Shown in pieces: positions 34,700 through 46,033 of a stretch of DNA of 64,000 nt. Under the pieces are notes generated by a model that was not told the DNA's origin, ran no database searches, and was given only the letters and a program-made list of their open reading frames with translations. The position numbers and the translations under genes are program-made. The stretch covers positions 80,313,994 to 80,377,993 of the forward strand of contig NC_073313.1 in NCBI RefSeq assembly GCF_027595985.1, read 5' to 3'. This DNA comes from Sorex araneus. Its lineage: Eukaryota; Chordata; Mammalia; Eulipotyphla; Soricidae. Positions within the stretch are counted from its first letter, which is position 1. Each line of letters opens with the position of its first letter.

Positions 34700-36220
34700 A
34701 AGAAAACAAATAAAGCATGAGTCAACAAGAGAATTAAAAAATTATTACAAAGAATATCAGAAAAGTTTTTTCTAAGTATCACCTCAATGAAGCAAGAAAG
34801 AACACAGAGACACATTTAATCAGCTGTTTACTCAAAATCAGTTTGATAAAGAAACTTTTCCACCCAGATCTGGCTTAACTGGATGCCATAAGACATCCTG
34901 GTTCCTTTGTGGATCTTCCTGTCTGAGGTTTTGCATGCTTAAGGATCTCAAAGTACAGAGAATATTTTCTTTAAAAGACTGTGATTCATACCATTCACAT
35001 CTAAGATTGAATTTTATCTATTTTGAAAATGAACTTCTCTCACTAAACAGAAATAACAATGTGGTAGTCATGTTTGCATTTAGAGATATATTGGAAGCAG
35101 AGAAGTCATGATTTACAGATATTATGCATTCTTCAAGAATACTTTTATACTACTGCTTGCAAATGTGCATTTCCAAACTTGGAAAATAGATATGAACTGT
35201 ATGTATCAATTTAAAGCTTTCAAAACAGAGAATTTTGTATGTGTGTTTATCTTTCTTTTGGTTTTTTAATTTTATTGAATCATCGTGAGATAGTTACAAG
35301 CTTTTATGTTTGGGTTACAATCACACAATGATCAAACACCCATCCCTCCATCAGTGCACATTCCCCACAACCAATATCCCGGGTATACTCTCCCTTTCCC
35401 ATCCTCCCCCTGCCTCTATGACAGACAATATTCCCCATACTCTCTCTCTACTTTTGGGCATTATGGCTTGCAACATGGACACTGAGAGGTTACCATATTT
35501 GGTCCATTATCTACTTTCGGCACGCATCTCCCATCCCAACTGATTCCTCCAGTCATCATTTTCTCAGTGATCCCTTCTCTATTCCATCTGCCTTCTCTCT
35601 TCCGCTCATGAAGCAGTCTTCCAGCTATTTGGCAATCCTCCTGGACTTTGTATCTATTGTCCTTGGGTGTCAGCCTCATGTGATGTTATTCTATACTCCA
35701 CAAATGAGTGCATTCCTTCTATGTCTGTCCCTCTCTTTCTGACTCATTTCACTTAGCATGATACTCTCCATGCCTATCCATTTATAAGCAAATTTCATGA
35801 CTTCATCTCTCATAGCAGCTGCATACATAGTATTCCATTGTGTAGATGTACCAATGTTTCTTTAACCAGTCATCTGTTTTAGGACATTCAGGTTGTGTCC
35901 AGATTTTGGCTATTGTGAACAGTGCTACAATGAATATATAGGTACAGATGTAATTTCTACTGTGGTTTTTTGCATCCTCAGGATATATTCCCAGAAGTGG
36001 TATTATGGGGTCATATGGAAGCTTAATTTCTAGTTTTTGAAGGACTGTCCATATTGCAAAACAGAGAATGCTAAAGTGTAAAATGAACTAGGAGCAGATA
36101 GGCCATCAGAAATACAAAGGAGTCATTTAAAATAGGTGAAAGAAACACTGATTATCGGAAGGTAATGCTCAGATAATTTATAGACCTAAACACTTTCATT
36201 AATTTAAAAGGAAACAAATT
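34700..36220 (+). repeat. Second segmental duplication, copy 1
   Basis: Homologous to 38975-40430. Shared landmarks are 'aaagcatgagtc' (34716/38983), 'ctaagtat' (34772/40137), 'agctgtttactcaaaat' (34821/40172), 'aaagaaacttt' (34848/40200) and 'aaaatgaa.taggag' (36080/40403). Copy 1 carries an L1 (35234-36056) that copy 2 lacks. No gene seen. Confidence 0.65.
35234..36056 (-). mobile_element. L1 3' end, 5'-truncated in ORF2
   Basis: Contains 3'UTR and the last part of ORF2 on the minus strand. A clean 13-bp duplication (caaaacagagaat) flanks it at 35221-35233 and 36057-36069. Confidence 0.92.
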
Positions 36221-36661
36221 GAATAGAATTGTGTTGTACTAAAGGGGAATGCCTAGATCACTCTTAACCCCACAGTTTAGGGAGTAGAAGGGTAGAGAAG
36301 AAAAGAAAGTAAGGGAAAGGAAGAAGAAGAGAAAGGAAAATAATGGGAGAACAGGGATTGGGACTTTAGTTATACCAGTGATGTGTGAGAGTGGTAGCAC
36401 CAAATATCCAAAATATAGACTCAGCAACACTGAAAACTTGAGATCTAAGCTGTAACCAGGGGAACTTTGTAATGTACCTGTCAGGTAACAGACTAGGTGT
36501 GGGTTGGGAGCGGGGCGGGAGAAAAATAACAGAATACTGGTGGAGGTAAGATAACACTGGTGGTAAAATTGGTGCTGAAATATTATATGCCTAAAACTCA
36601 GCCATCAATAACCTTGTAAATCAAAGTTATTTAACTAAACAATTATAAAAAATTCAAAAAT
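36221..36661 (+). mobile_element. Old-type L1 3' end with TSD
   Basis: 441 bp, same subfamily as 6140-6600. A 15-bp duplication (aaaaggaaacaaatt) flanks it at 36206-36220 and 36662-36676. Confidence 0.85.
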
Positions 36662-36689
36662 AAAAGGAAACAAATTAAGCATGAGTCCT

Positions 36690-37182
36690 AGTAAGAAGAC
36701 AGCCTACTGAATGGGAGAAAAAACTTTCAGACCGCACTTCTGATAAAGGGTTAATATCCAAGACTTTCACCAGGGCAAATTGGATCCGGGCGTGTTGAAT
36801 TTCCCTCCTCGCCCCAGGAGAACCCCGGCAGCCGAAAACTTCCAAAACCCAACAGCACAGCCACGATCAAGGCCACTCTCCACAGGCTCGGACAAGTCTC
36901 ACCTATGAGGGAAACTGCAGAAAAACCCAGGTGTGCGGGGCCCATGACTGAGATCTCCAAGATCGCTTGGAATGGGATTGGGCCTCCTCCCACCAGTTCC
37001 CCAGTTTTCCAGTAGCTTGGCAGTCACACCCACAAACTGCCTCCAGCGCCATATAATCTCGTCATTGGCGGTGATCCAGAGACTATGAAATTAAGCTCCC
37101 GGAAGAGAATGACACAGAATGACCTGGATGCCCATTTGTGGCTGCACAACCTCTTATTCTCTAGTCCACTGATGTACCAAAA
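36690..37182. other. L1 ORF2 scrap then GC-rich block of unknown class
   Basis: 36695-36765 resembles plus-strand ORF2 ('cttctgataaagggttaatatc'). 36770-37180 is distinctly GC-richer with CpGs ('gatccgggcg', 'ccccggcagccg'). It looks like a 5'UTR or LTR of a retroelement, but I cannot name it. An L1-like 3' tail follows the next SINE (37430-37580). Confidence 0.4.
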
Positions 37183-37429
37183 GTAGCACTGTAGCACTGT
37201 AGCACTGTCATCCTCTTGTTAATCGATTTGCTTGAGTGGGCACCAGTAACGTCTCCATTGTGAGATCTGTTGTTACTGTTTTTGGCATATAGAATATGCC
37301 ACAGGTAGCTTGCCAGGCTCTGCCATGCAGGCTGGATACTCTTGGTAGCTTGCCGGGCTCTCCGAGAGGGATGAAGAAATCAAACCCAGGTTAGCCACAT
37401 GCAAGACAAACGCCCTACCCACTGTGCTA
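37183..37429 (-). mobile_element. Type B SINE
   Basis: Full-length minus-strand copy; tail 'tagcactgtagcactg' at the left, head at the right. Confidence 0.9.
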
Positions 37430-37701
37430 ACGTATATGTTTTTAATCGCTTATACAAGGATGAAATACAACAATCTTCACACACTTTCACTCTTATGGTG
37501 GTGGGATTGCTGTTTGAATATTATCTGTAATGAACTATTCTGAATAACTTTATAAAAATAAAATAATATTTAAAATATTTTTAAAATCTCCAAGATCTAT
37601 ATAAAACACTCACTAAACTTAGCAACAAAAAATCCAATGACCACATGCATATGGGGATGAGGCGATAAACAGACACAAGAAGAGGAAATAGAAAAAGGAG
37701 A

Positions 37702-37947
<246 letters not shown>

Positions 37948-38642
37948 AATCACCAGCAGGCATATGGAAAAGTGTTCATCCTTACTCATAATCAGAGAAA
38001 TGCAAATCAAAGTAATGAGATACCATCTTACACTATGAGAAGAGTACATATCAAAAAATCAGAAAATAGCCAGTGTTATCAGGGTTGTAGTGAAAAAAGG
38101 AACCCTCATCCATTGTTAGTGGAAATGTCATTTGCATCAACCTCTATGGAAATTACTATAGAGATTTCTCCAAATGAACAGAAATAGAATCCCCCATATG
38201 ACATCTATACCCAGCTCACAATAACATTAATTCAGAAGGACATATACACACCTATATTCATTACTGTCCTTAGTACTATTATTCAAGATATGAAAACGAC
38301 CCAAATGCCCAACTATAATAATGAATGAATCAAGAAGTTGCGGTCTAGATACACAAAGGAATATTATGCAGCTCCAAGAAAGAACAAGATCACACAATTT
38401 ACAGCAACATGGATGGAACTATAGCAAATCAAGCTGAGTGCAGTCAATCAGAAGGAAAGCGACAGAACTATAATGATCTCTCTTACATGTCAGACTTAAA
38501 GATACACAATAAGTTAACAACAAATCTCCAAAGGCAACAAACATATTGGGGGAACTGAGTCCACACAATTGAGTTGGGGACATTTCGAGGAAAAGAGGTT
38601 GGGGAACTTGGGGGAGGGAGACAGGTACACTGGTGATGGGTG

Positions 38643-38883
38643 TAGCACTGTAGCAATATCGTCAGGTTGTTCATTGATTTGCTTGAGCGGGCACAAGTAT
38701 CGTCTCCACTGTTGTACTTGTTGTAACTGTTTTTGGCATATCACATACGCCACAGGTAGCTTGCCAGGCTCTGCCGTACAAGCAGGACACTCTCAGTAGC
38801 TTGCGGGGATCTCCAAGAGGGATGGAGGAATCAAACCTGGGTCTGCCATGTGCAAGGCAAATGCCCTACCTGCTCCAGTTTTT
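38643..38883 (-). mobile_element. Type B SINE in an L1 tail
   Basis: Minus-strand copy. 'tgatgggtg' occurs on both sides (38634 and 38885), the likely target duplication. Confidence 0.9.
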
Positions 38884-39045
38884 GTGATGGGTGGAGTGTT
38901 GGAATTATAACCATGAGAAAACATTATTAATAGTATTATAGCCAAAAAATAAAATATTTTTATAATAAGAGTATAAAAACAAAGCATGAGTCTATGGGAT
39001 AAATAAAATGGTAAGTGTAAAAATTCTAGAAAAGTGGTCTCTAAG

Positions 39046-40125
39046 GACCTAACACTTTCGGGCATCCAGCGAAGCTTCTAATAACAATGCACTGGGACTG
39101 CGAACTAGGCTTCAGCCCTGTGCTGCCGGGGAGTGGAGTTTTTTCCTCCCCATCCTGTCTTCCTGCACGGAAAACAGCGGCGGCAAAACAGCAGAGGCAG
39201 CAACCGCATGGCAGGCGCCATCTTTGAGAATCCTAACCCAGAGGTATTCGATTTCTGCACTCGGGGCTCCCAGGGACTCATAGGAAGGGGGTGTAACCGG
39301 CTCGCCCTCGGCCCAGATAAATTCGGAGCTGCTGAGAGGGAAACGGACCCTCTGCGCCTAAAGACTTTGATTCCAGAGACCTAACACTTTCGGGCATCCA
39401 GCGCAGCTTCTAATAACAATGCACTGGGACTGCAAACTGGAATATGCAATTTCTGGTAGAATTTTCCCTGGACTTTATACAGAAATCCAAAACCGCGCGG
39501 ATGCTGCCGCATCCGCGCAACTTAACATCTATAATTATCAGCTATGTGAAACGGTTCCTTTTGAACAGGTCTGACTTGGGGGGGGGGGGAAACTCCAAAT
39601 AATAACAGTAAGTTTTTGTTGAAATATTGAAGGTTATTAATGTAGCAGCCACCTCTCTGGACTGTGAACTAAGCAAAAGCCCCATGCCGGCCATTGCGGC
39701 GTGGCATACACCATACTATGAGGCGTGGGATGGGGGATGAGGGTGAAAAAAAAAGGAAAAAAAAAGAAGAAGAATAGTTATGTACTTGTAGCAGTGGGGC
39801 TCCATATCTCTTCATTCCCAGCAATGGAAAACTAATTATCAAATGCTTCCTTGGTAGTAGGTCTGTGTCTCTTGGGTGGAAACTCCAACAACTATAGTGA
39901 ATTTTGTGTTGAAATATGGAATGTAATCAAGGTAAAGAGCAAATGAAGTGAAATTCATTAGTTATATAGTAGGGGGTAGGGGGTGGGGGCGGGGGGTATA
40001 CTGGGGGTTTTGGTGGTGGACTATGGGCACTGGTGAAAGGATGGGTGTTTGAATATTGTATAATTGAGACATAAACCTGAGAACTTTGTAACTTTCCACA
40101 TGGTGATTTAATAAAAAGTTTAAAA
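39046..40125 (+). mobile_element. ORF-less L1-tailed element, copy A (full length)
   Basis: 1080 bp flanked by a perfect 16-bp duplication (aaaagtggtctctaag; 39030-39045 and 40126-40141). The GC-rich 5' part contains a ~60-bp direct repeat (39046 and 39378, period 332 bp). It also has a YY1-like 'gcgccatcttt' near 39216 and a perfect 10-bp GC hairpin at 39495-39518. Later come G-rich tracts (about 39970-40000) and an L1-like 3' end ('gggcactggtgaaaggatggg', 'ggtgatttaataaaa'). A second partial unit ('gactgtgaactaagc') near 39660 suggests a concatemer-like structure. No ORF of note. The 5' part may be a shrew L1 promoter and the 3' part an L1 tail, so the element may be a spliced or internally deleted L1, or a non-autonomous family. 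Confidence 0.8.
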
Positions 40126-40211
40126 AAAAGTGGTCTCTAAGTATTACAGCAGTGGAACAAGAAAACTTTTCCAGCTGTTTACTCAAAATTATTTTAGTAA
40201 AGAAACTTTCC

Positions 40212-40383
40212 AGAATCTGGAGTGATAGCATAGCGGTAGGGTATTTGCCTTGCATGCAGCCGACCTGGATTTGATTTCCAGCATCCCATATGGTCCCCTG
40301 AGCACCACCAGGGGTAATTCCTGAGTGCAGAGCCAGGAGTAACCCCTGTGCATCACTGGGTGTGACTCAAAAAGGAAAAAAAA
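40212..40383 (+). mobile_element. Type A SINE
   Basis: Plus-strand copy with a slightly diverged head. 'aagaaactttcca' (left) and 'aagaaaatttcca' (right) form the target duplication. Confidence 0.9.
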
Positions 40384-40529
40384 GAAGAAAATTTCCAAAT
40401 TAAAATGAATTAGGAGAAATAGGTTAGTAAAACACTAATAGAACAGCATACAAAGAATACTTGCACACAATACAAAGATAATGGAAGATGAGTAATTACT
40501 GACATAAAAAAGAAAATAGAGAAGGGAAC

Positions 40530-40855
40530 ACCTAGTAGAGAATGTTGGGAGGACCCACTCGAGGAGAAAGCTACATGCTGAAAGTAGACTATAGACCGAA
40601 CAAGGTGGCCACTCAATACCTTCATTGCAAACCAGAACATCCAACAGAGAGAGAACAAAAGAGAATGCCCTGCCGCAGAGGCAGAGTGGGGTGGTGGGGG
40701 TTAGGGTAAGGGTAGTGGGAGGAATATTGGGAACATTGGTGGAGGAGAATGGGCACTGGTGGAGGGATGTAAATGAAATGCAAACATGAAAGTTCATAAG
40801 TTTGTAACTGTACCTCACGATGATTCATTAATAAAAATTAATAAATAAATAAAGG
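40530..40855 (+). mobile_element. L1 3'UTR
   Basis: Plus-strand 3'UTR with 'gctgaaagtagactatag', a G-rich tract, 'gggcactggtggagggatg' and the tail 'gatgattcattaataaaaa'. Confidence 0.88.
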
Positions 40856-40898
40856 TGACAACGTATACAACAAAAAATATTTTAAAAATTTTAAAACA

Positions 40899-41070
40899 GG
40901 GGCTGGAGCAATAGCACAGCGGGTAGGGTGTTTGCCTTGCATGCAGCTGACCCGGGTTCTATTCCCAGCATCCCATATGGTCCCCCGAGCACCGCCAGAG
41001 TAATTCCTGAGTGCATGAGCCAGGAGTAACCCCTGCGCATCGCCGGGTGTGACCCAAAAACCAGAAAAAA
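40899..41070 (+). mobile_element. Type A SINE
   Basis: Full-length plus-strand copy; 'aattttaaaaca' and 'aatttaaaaca' flank it. Confidence 0.92.
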
Positions 41071-41125
41071 AATTTAAAACAGAGAAATCTTTTAAGTATA
41101 CTTAACATGAAAAAAATCACACACT

Positions 41126-41340
41126 ACTGTGTTGCAAGCTATAATGCCCAAAGGTAGAGAGAGAGTATGGGGGATATTGTCTGCCTTAGAGGCAGGGAGA
41201 GGGTGGGAAAGGGGGGTATACCCAGAATATTGGTGGTGGGGAATGTGCACTGGTGGAGGGATGGGTGTTTGATCATTGTAAGATTGTAACCCAAACATGA
41301 AAGCTTGTAACTATCTCACGGTGATTCAATAAAATTTTTT
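41126..41340 (+). mobile_element. Short L1 3' end, left half of a composite insertion
   Basis: L1 3'UTR ending 'cacggtgattcaataaaatttttta'. Only its left side has the duplication 'aaaaaatcacacac'. The partner lies near 41900-41913, after the next element. Confidence 0.8.
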
Positions 41341-41899
41341 AGGAACCGGGAGCCGCGGCACGAGAAGCAGACCCTCCGCGCCTATTGACTGTGATCCTGA
41401 GGTCTCCTAACCCATTTTGGCACCAGAGCGGATTCTTGCAGCCATCCTTTTTGACTGTGAACTGAGCTAAAATATTAGAAACCCAAAACCGCGCAGCCGC
41501 TATCACGGCTGCACGGACTCAAAGTCTTCACTCTTAGCAGTGAAGAGAAATTATTAGATGATGCCTATTCAGCAGGCCTGATTGTTGGGGAAAATTTCCA
41601 ATCAATAATAGTGAGTTCTGTATGGAAATATGGAATGTACTCAATATATAGAGAGAATAATGGGAATATCATTAGCTACTTAGATGGGGGTGGGGTGGGA
41701 GGGGGGTGTATTGGGGTTCTTGGTGGTGGAACGGGTGCACTGGTGAAGGGATGGTGGTTTAATCAGTATTTGACTGTGACTCAAACATGAAAGCTTTGGT
41801 TTTTTTTCTTTTTTTCACGGTGGTTCAATAAAATATTTCTTTAAAAAAATAAAATGAATAAAATGTTTCAAAAAATTAAAAAATTTAAAAAAGAAAAAT
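41341..41899 (+). mobile_element. ORF-less L1-tailed element, copy B
   Basis: Starts GC-rich ('ggaaccgggagccgcgg') and has the 'gactgtgaactgagc' landmark and an imperfect GC hairpin (41489-41516: a 7-bp stem, one mismatch, then 3 bp). A G-rich tract near 41690 and the L1-like 3' end ('ggtggttcaataaaatat') follow. No ORF. It sits directly behind an L1 tail, and the pair share one outer duplication. Confidence 0.75.
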
Positions 41900-41929
41900 A
41901 AAAAATCACACACAAAATGATATATTCCA

Positions 41930-42150
41930 AGGTTTTTTTTGTTTTCTTTTACTTTTTTAATTAAAAAATTATTAGAACAACCTGATTTACAAAGTTGTTA
42001 TTGTTTGCATTATTCATAATGCAGCTGTTTTATGTGTAAGGTATTCCAACACCAATCTGATCATCAATGTGACCAATATCCCCAGTTACCTTCCCACCTT
42101 CCAGACAGTCCCCTTAGCAGGCACATGACAAGTTTACTTCATATTGCTTG
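41930..42150 (-). mobile_element. Old L1 3' end
   Basis: Reverse-complement L1 tail with 'gatttacaaagttgtta' and 'ccaacaccaatctgatc' landmarks, diverged. Confidence 0.5.
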
Positions 42151-42358
42151 CCTCAACAAAACTTAAAAGAATGGTGAATGGAATTATGAGAAAATAAATC
42201 AATAAAAGTCAATTTGTAATGATTGATGGCTATATGATTTTAACCTATGGAAATAAAATTCAAATCATTTAACGCAATACAATTTAATACCTCTTCTGAA
42301 ATGGGACTTTTATCTTTTTTTGGTCAATAAAGACTTTTTTCATTAAAGCGCTGTGATT

Positions 42359-43345
42359 GGAGTTTCGACCCGGGTGCCCATGCCTCTGCACAGCCGGTGG
42401 ATGTGGAACGAGCAGGAACCAGAGACAGCTTTAGGATTTGGGGTTCCAGCAAGTGCTTGCAACCATGTATGGAGACTGTGAACTAAGCTTTTGCCCCACG
42501 CCGGCTAACGGAGGAAATATCCTTCCTTCTTGGTCTCTCTCCCCTCCGGGAGAAGGCGTGGTGTCCGACATTTTGTGGGTCCTTTGAGCAGGTATGAACT
42601 TTTCGCGTGGAAAAAAAAATGTGCTTTGAACTTGAAACAGCCGAGGGATACCGGGGCAGTCTCAGCCCGGGTCGGAGCTCGGGCTCTGGCCGAGTTTCGA
42701 CCCGGGTGCCCATGCCTCTGCACAGCCGGTGGATGTGGAACGAGCAGGAACCAGAGACAGCTTTAGGATTTGGGGTTCCAGCAAGTGCTTGCAACCATGT
42801 ATGGAGACTGTGAACTAAGCTTTTGCTACATGCTGTTCCAGGAAGGGAAATGATTCATTTTCCAACTTAAATCTCCGCGGACTTAATTACTAGAATACAG
42901 AAATTGTAAACCGCGCGACCGCTACCGCAGCCAAGCGACATTTTATCTCTTCATTCTCATCAGTGGAAAACTTATTATCAAATATTTCCTTGTTAATAGA
43001 GCTGTATTCTTGGGGGATAAATTCCAACAAAAATAGTGAGTCTGTTTTGAAACTCCAACAACAATAGTGAGTTGTGTGTTGAAATCTGGAATGTAATCAA
43101 GGTAAAGAGAAAAGGAAGTGAAATCATCAGTCACGCACGGGGGGGGGCTTGGGGGGTGAGGGGTGGGATGTATACTGTTTTGTTTTTGTTTTTGTTTTTG
43201 TTTTGTTTTTGTTTTTATTGGTGGTGGAATATGGGCACTGGTGAAGGGATGGGTGTTTGAGCATTGTATAACTGAGATATAAGCCTGAGAACTTTGTAAC
43301 TTTCCACTTGGTGATTCAAATAAAATAAATTTAAAAAAATAAAAA
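42359..43345 (+). mobile_element. ORF-less L1-tailed element, copy C
   Basis: 987 bp flanked by a 15-bp duplication (taaagcgctgtgatt; 42344-42358 and 43346-43360). A 135-bp direct repeat (42360-42494 and 42692-42826) is identical base for base and has a period of 332 bp, the same period as in copy A. A decayed GC hairpin lies at 42912-42937, a G-rich tract at about 43138-43170, a TTTTG repeat at about 43173-43215 and an L1-like 3' end near 43225-43330. Short reading frames across the GC-rich part are not conserved between copies and are not genes. Confidence 0.8.
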
Positions 43346-43742
43346 TAAAGCGCTGTGATTTACAGAATTATTCATAGTTGAGTTTTTGACATACTCTATT
43401 TGATCACTGATCCCACCAACAGTGTCAACTTCCCTCCACCAATGTGCCCCCCACCCCATACCCACCCCCAGCCTGTCCTCTGGACACACACCTTTCTAAG
43501 TTCCGTTGTTGAAGTTTGGGTCTTTTGATTTCGTGTTGTTGACACTGTGGTTTGTACACTTGACTCTATCATTTCTTCACACAACCTTTGTGCCTGACTC
43601 CCCTGGCCTGGCCCCCGTTGCTTCTCATCTGTCATTTCCCAGCCATCCTCTTCACTCTATTCTTCTCCTCTCTGTTCTGGGGCCAAGGTTGATCTGGGTA
43701 TCCTCTTTTAAATATTACATTCCCTAAACCAGTTATTCAAAA

Positions 43743-43811
43743 TAGCACTGCACTGTAGCACTGTAGCTATGTGCACGGCAAACCCTACCCGCTGTGCTAT
43801 CACTCCAGTCC
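43743..43811 (-). mobile_element. Internally deleted type B SINE
   Basis: Tail ('tgcactgtagcactgtag') joined directly to the head ('gatagcacagcgggtaggg' on the minus strand). The body is lost. Confidence 0.7.
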
Positions 43812-44723
43812 AGTTATTCTAAATATAACATAGAAATGATATCATCCTGTGTTTATACTTCTTCTGGCATATTTCATTTAACATGATGTCCTCTATTTCT
43901 ATCCATGCTGCCACCAATTGCATGATTTCACCAAAATGTTTTTTTTGTCTGTAAATTTGTTACTTCTTGGGTAGGGGGCATATTCCACGTATAGCAGCGC
44001 TCAGGGACAAATCTAGGCTCAAAATTCTGGGGTCACTCCTAGCATTGCTTGGAGAACCACGTGGTGCCCGGGACTGGAACTTGATCCTCCTGTTTGGAAA
44101 GCAGGTATTCAGTCTTTTGAGCTAGCTTTCCAGCTCAAAAGAAACTGATCAATCAAATAATTGACAGACCATGTCAAGGATCAAATCTAGGTCCCACACA
44201 TGCAACACAATCTCTCTACCTCTGAGCCACTTTACCGGCCCCAAATACACGTTTGAAACTAGTCCTATAGTTCTCAAAGGAATATACCAAGTGAGGAGTT
44301 GCTTGGGGAAGCCACTAGTTTCAGCCTGGCAGAGGGCTCTGCCCAGCAGGCAGAAGTCAGGACTTGGTGCAGTGGGCAGGGAGGTTGCTGCCCGGGACAC
44401 AGAGGGCTGTGTGGGCAAGGGACCGCTGCCCCAGCCCTCTCCCTTCCCACTCAGCACTCCCTCTTCCTCAGTTCTCCTCTGCCCATGCTGGAAACCCGGC
44501 GCCTGAGGAAAACACAGAAGCAGCCCAGTAGCTGCGTGGTACAAGGTGCCAACCAGCACAGACACCCATTTGACTAAACTGGTGCATTTGACACCTCAGA
44601 CTCATCCAGGAATGGTCAGACCTCGGCTTCCCTTGCAGGCGCAGACTGAAACCAAGGACTAGACTGCCATCTAGTGGCCATAGTAGATATCCCATTCTTT
44701 GCTCTGCGTTCCCAGTTCCTTTT

Positions 44724-45926
44724 TTTTTTACTTTATTAAAATACTGAGTTTATTTCACATGTATATTTTCGTCTCCCCACCATTCCCATCTGTCTGACCA
44801 CCTCTACTACTATGTCCTATCATAACATTCCATACATACTTAAAACCAAGCGAAAGGGTGGAGTTCCATCCTTAAAAACTAAACAGGCATTTTGGACAAC
44901 ACATTCTTGGCTATGGAACCTGGACAACATTTATCAGACACGGCAGGGAAATTTCTCGCTCTGCATTATAAAAAGGACAGCCAGATATCAATGTTACAGA
45001 AATGAAATAAGACGGAAAATCTTTTAACAAACTGTTTAAACTATTTTCTTAAAGAGACTTCCTCCACTGCCAGAGATCTTGAATAGCCTCCTGGTCAGTC
45101 ATCCGGAAGCAATTCTTCATGTAATTGATGAAATTGGCTTCCACTTTGGGAAAAGAACCACCTTTTTCTATACTTGCTTGCATTTTTGCCTTAATGTCTT
45201 CTACAGAACTGGGCCCTTTTGGTGTTTTAGGAGTTTTCTCCTGTTTTTTGAAAGAGTCTTGGCCTTTTGATTGTGGTGTTGATGGTTTTGAGTCTTTTCC
45301 ATTCTGGTTTGACTTTTGTGCGTTCTTGGTTGGAGTGTCTCGTATAGATTTCTTGACTGGGGCTTTTTCTTCTGCTTCCTCATCATCGAAGTCGTCGTCG
45401 TCATCATCGTCATCATCATCGTCATCGTCATCGTCTTCATCCTTATCTGCAGCAAGTTTTACTTTTTTCTGTGGAACTTGCTGCTGCCCCCAGGAGCAGA
45501 ACGCTTTCCAGATATGCTCAGGAGCTTCATGTCGTCGTACTCTTCATCTTCTGACTCTGCGTCTTCCTCTAGGGCGACCAAGTGCTGCCTGGAGATGTGC
45601 ACCTGCCCGGAACCGCACTTTAACTGCAGAACCACTGGTGGGGTGATCTCAAAGCCCCCAAGGGAAACCGTTGGCTGCACCGACATTTTCAAAGTTGCCA
45701 GCGTCACTTTAATCGGACTGCCTTCATAATTCATGGCTTCTGCTTCAACGATGTGCAGCTCATCCTTGGCACCAGCCCCCAAGCTGACTGTTCTCAAAGA
45801 CAGCTGGTGCTCATTTTCATCATTATCCACTTTAAAATGATAATCTTTGTCTGTCTTTAGCTCACAACCGAAAAGGTAGTTCTGGGGCCTCAGGGGGCTC
45901 ATGTCCATGTCCATCGAATCTTCCAT
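44724..45926 (-). pseudogene. NPM1 (retrocopy): NPM1 (nucleophosmin) processed retrocopy, one frameshift
   Basis: The minus strand carries the whole NPM1 coding region without introns: start at 45926, stop at 45049-45051, then a recognisable NPM1 3'UTR to about 44730 and a short A tail. The N-terminal oligomerisation core ([20 protein letters not shown] start, [16 protein letters not shown]) reads 150 codons without a break. A single missing base near 45476, in the codons after SAPGG, shifts the frame and exposes a stop. After it the acidic tract (about 45390-45455) and the C-terminal helix domain ending DLWQWRKSL are again open in one frame. Few substitutions indicate a young copy. NPM1 normally is a pentameric nucleolar histone and ribosome chaperone. 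This copy would give only a truncated core, if expressed. Its 5'UTR is absent and replaced by U6 (45927-46033). Confidence 0.96.
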
Positions 45927-45976
45927 AAAAATATGGAACGCTTCACGAATTTGCGTGTCATCCTTGCGCAGGGGCC

Positions 45977-46027
<51 letters not shown>

Positions 46028-46033
46028 GAGCAC
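45927..46033 (-). ncRNA. RNU6 (retrocopy): U6 snRNA sequence forming the 5' end of the NPM1 retrocopy
   Basis: All 107 nt of U6, from GTGCTCGCTTCGG to CCATATTTTT, match the U6 consensus that I remember without a visible change, including the ACAGAG-type box. The U6 terminal T5 is followed at once by the NPM1 ATG. U6 and NPM1 lie inside one 12-bp target duplication (ccagttcctttt; 44712-44723 and 46034-46045), so they inserted as one chimeric cDNA. The normal U6 promoter elements (PSE, TATA) are not part of the copy, so it is probably not a working U6 gene. Confidence 0.97.

Larger units (their letters stand above)
38975..40430 (+). repeat. Second segmental duplication, copy 2
   Basis: Homologous to 34700-36220 but interrupted by the 1080-bp element at 39046-40125 and a SINE at 40212-40383. 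At the element's target, copy 1 has the uninterrupted site (34761-34776). Confidence 0.65.
42330..43960 (-). mobile_element. Old L1 3' end, split by copy C
   Basis: The L1 tail begins near 42330 ('tcaataaagactttttt'), is interrupted at 42359 by copy C, and resumes at 43361 ('tacagaattattcatagttgag'). It continues as an old 3'UTR to about 43960, with a deleted type B SINE at 43743-43811. Confidence 0.65.

Noticed and set aside
39046-39436. Interpretation of the direct repeats as LTRs of a small retrovirus-like element
   Set aside because: The repeats lack TG...CA ends, the element ends in an L1-like A-rich tail, and the target duplication is 16 bp, all of which fit L1-mediated insertion better.
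42483-42813. Frames of up to 103 codons in GC-rich DNA
   Set aside because: They lie in the repeated 5' part of an ORF-less retroelement and are not conserved in the other copies.
44149-44577. Frames of up to 138 codons in the left inverted-repeat arm (and the matching ones at 49230-49662)
   Set aside because: No known domain, overlap with old SINEs, and the two copies differ at amino-acid-changing sites. Similarity reflects DNA duplication, not coding constraint.
45125-45729. Plus-strand frames of 137 and 173 codons
   Set aside because: Antisense shadow of the NPM1 retrocopy; the serine and isoleucine/valine runs are its acidic tract read backwards.
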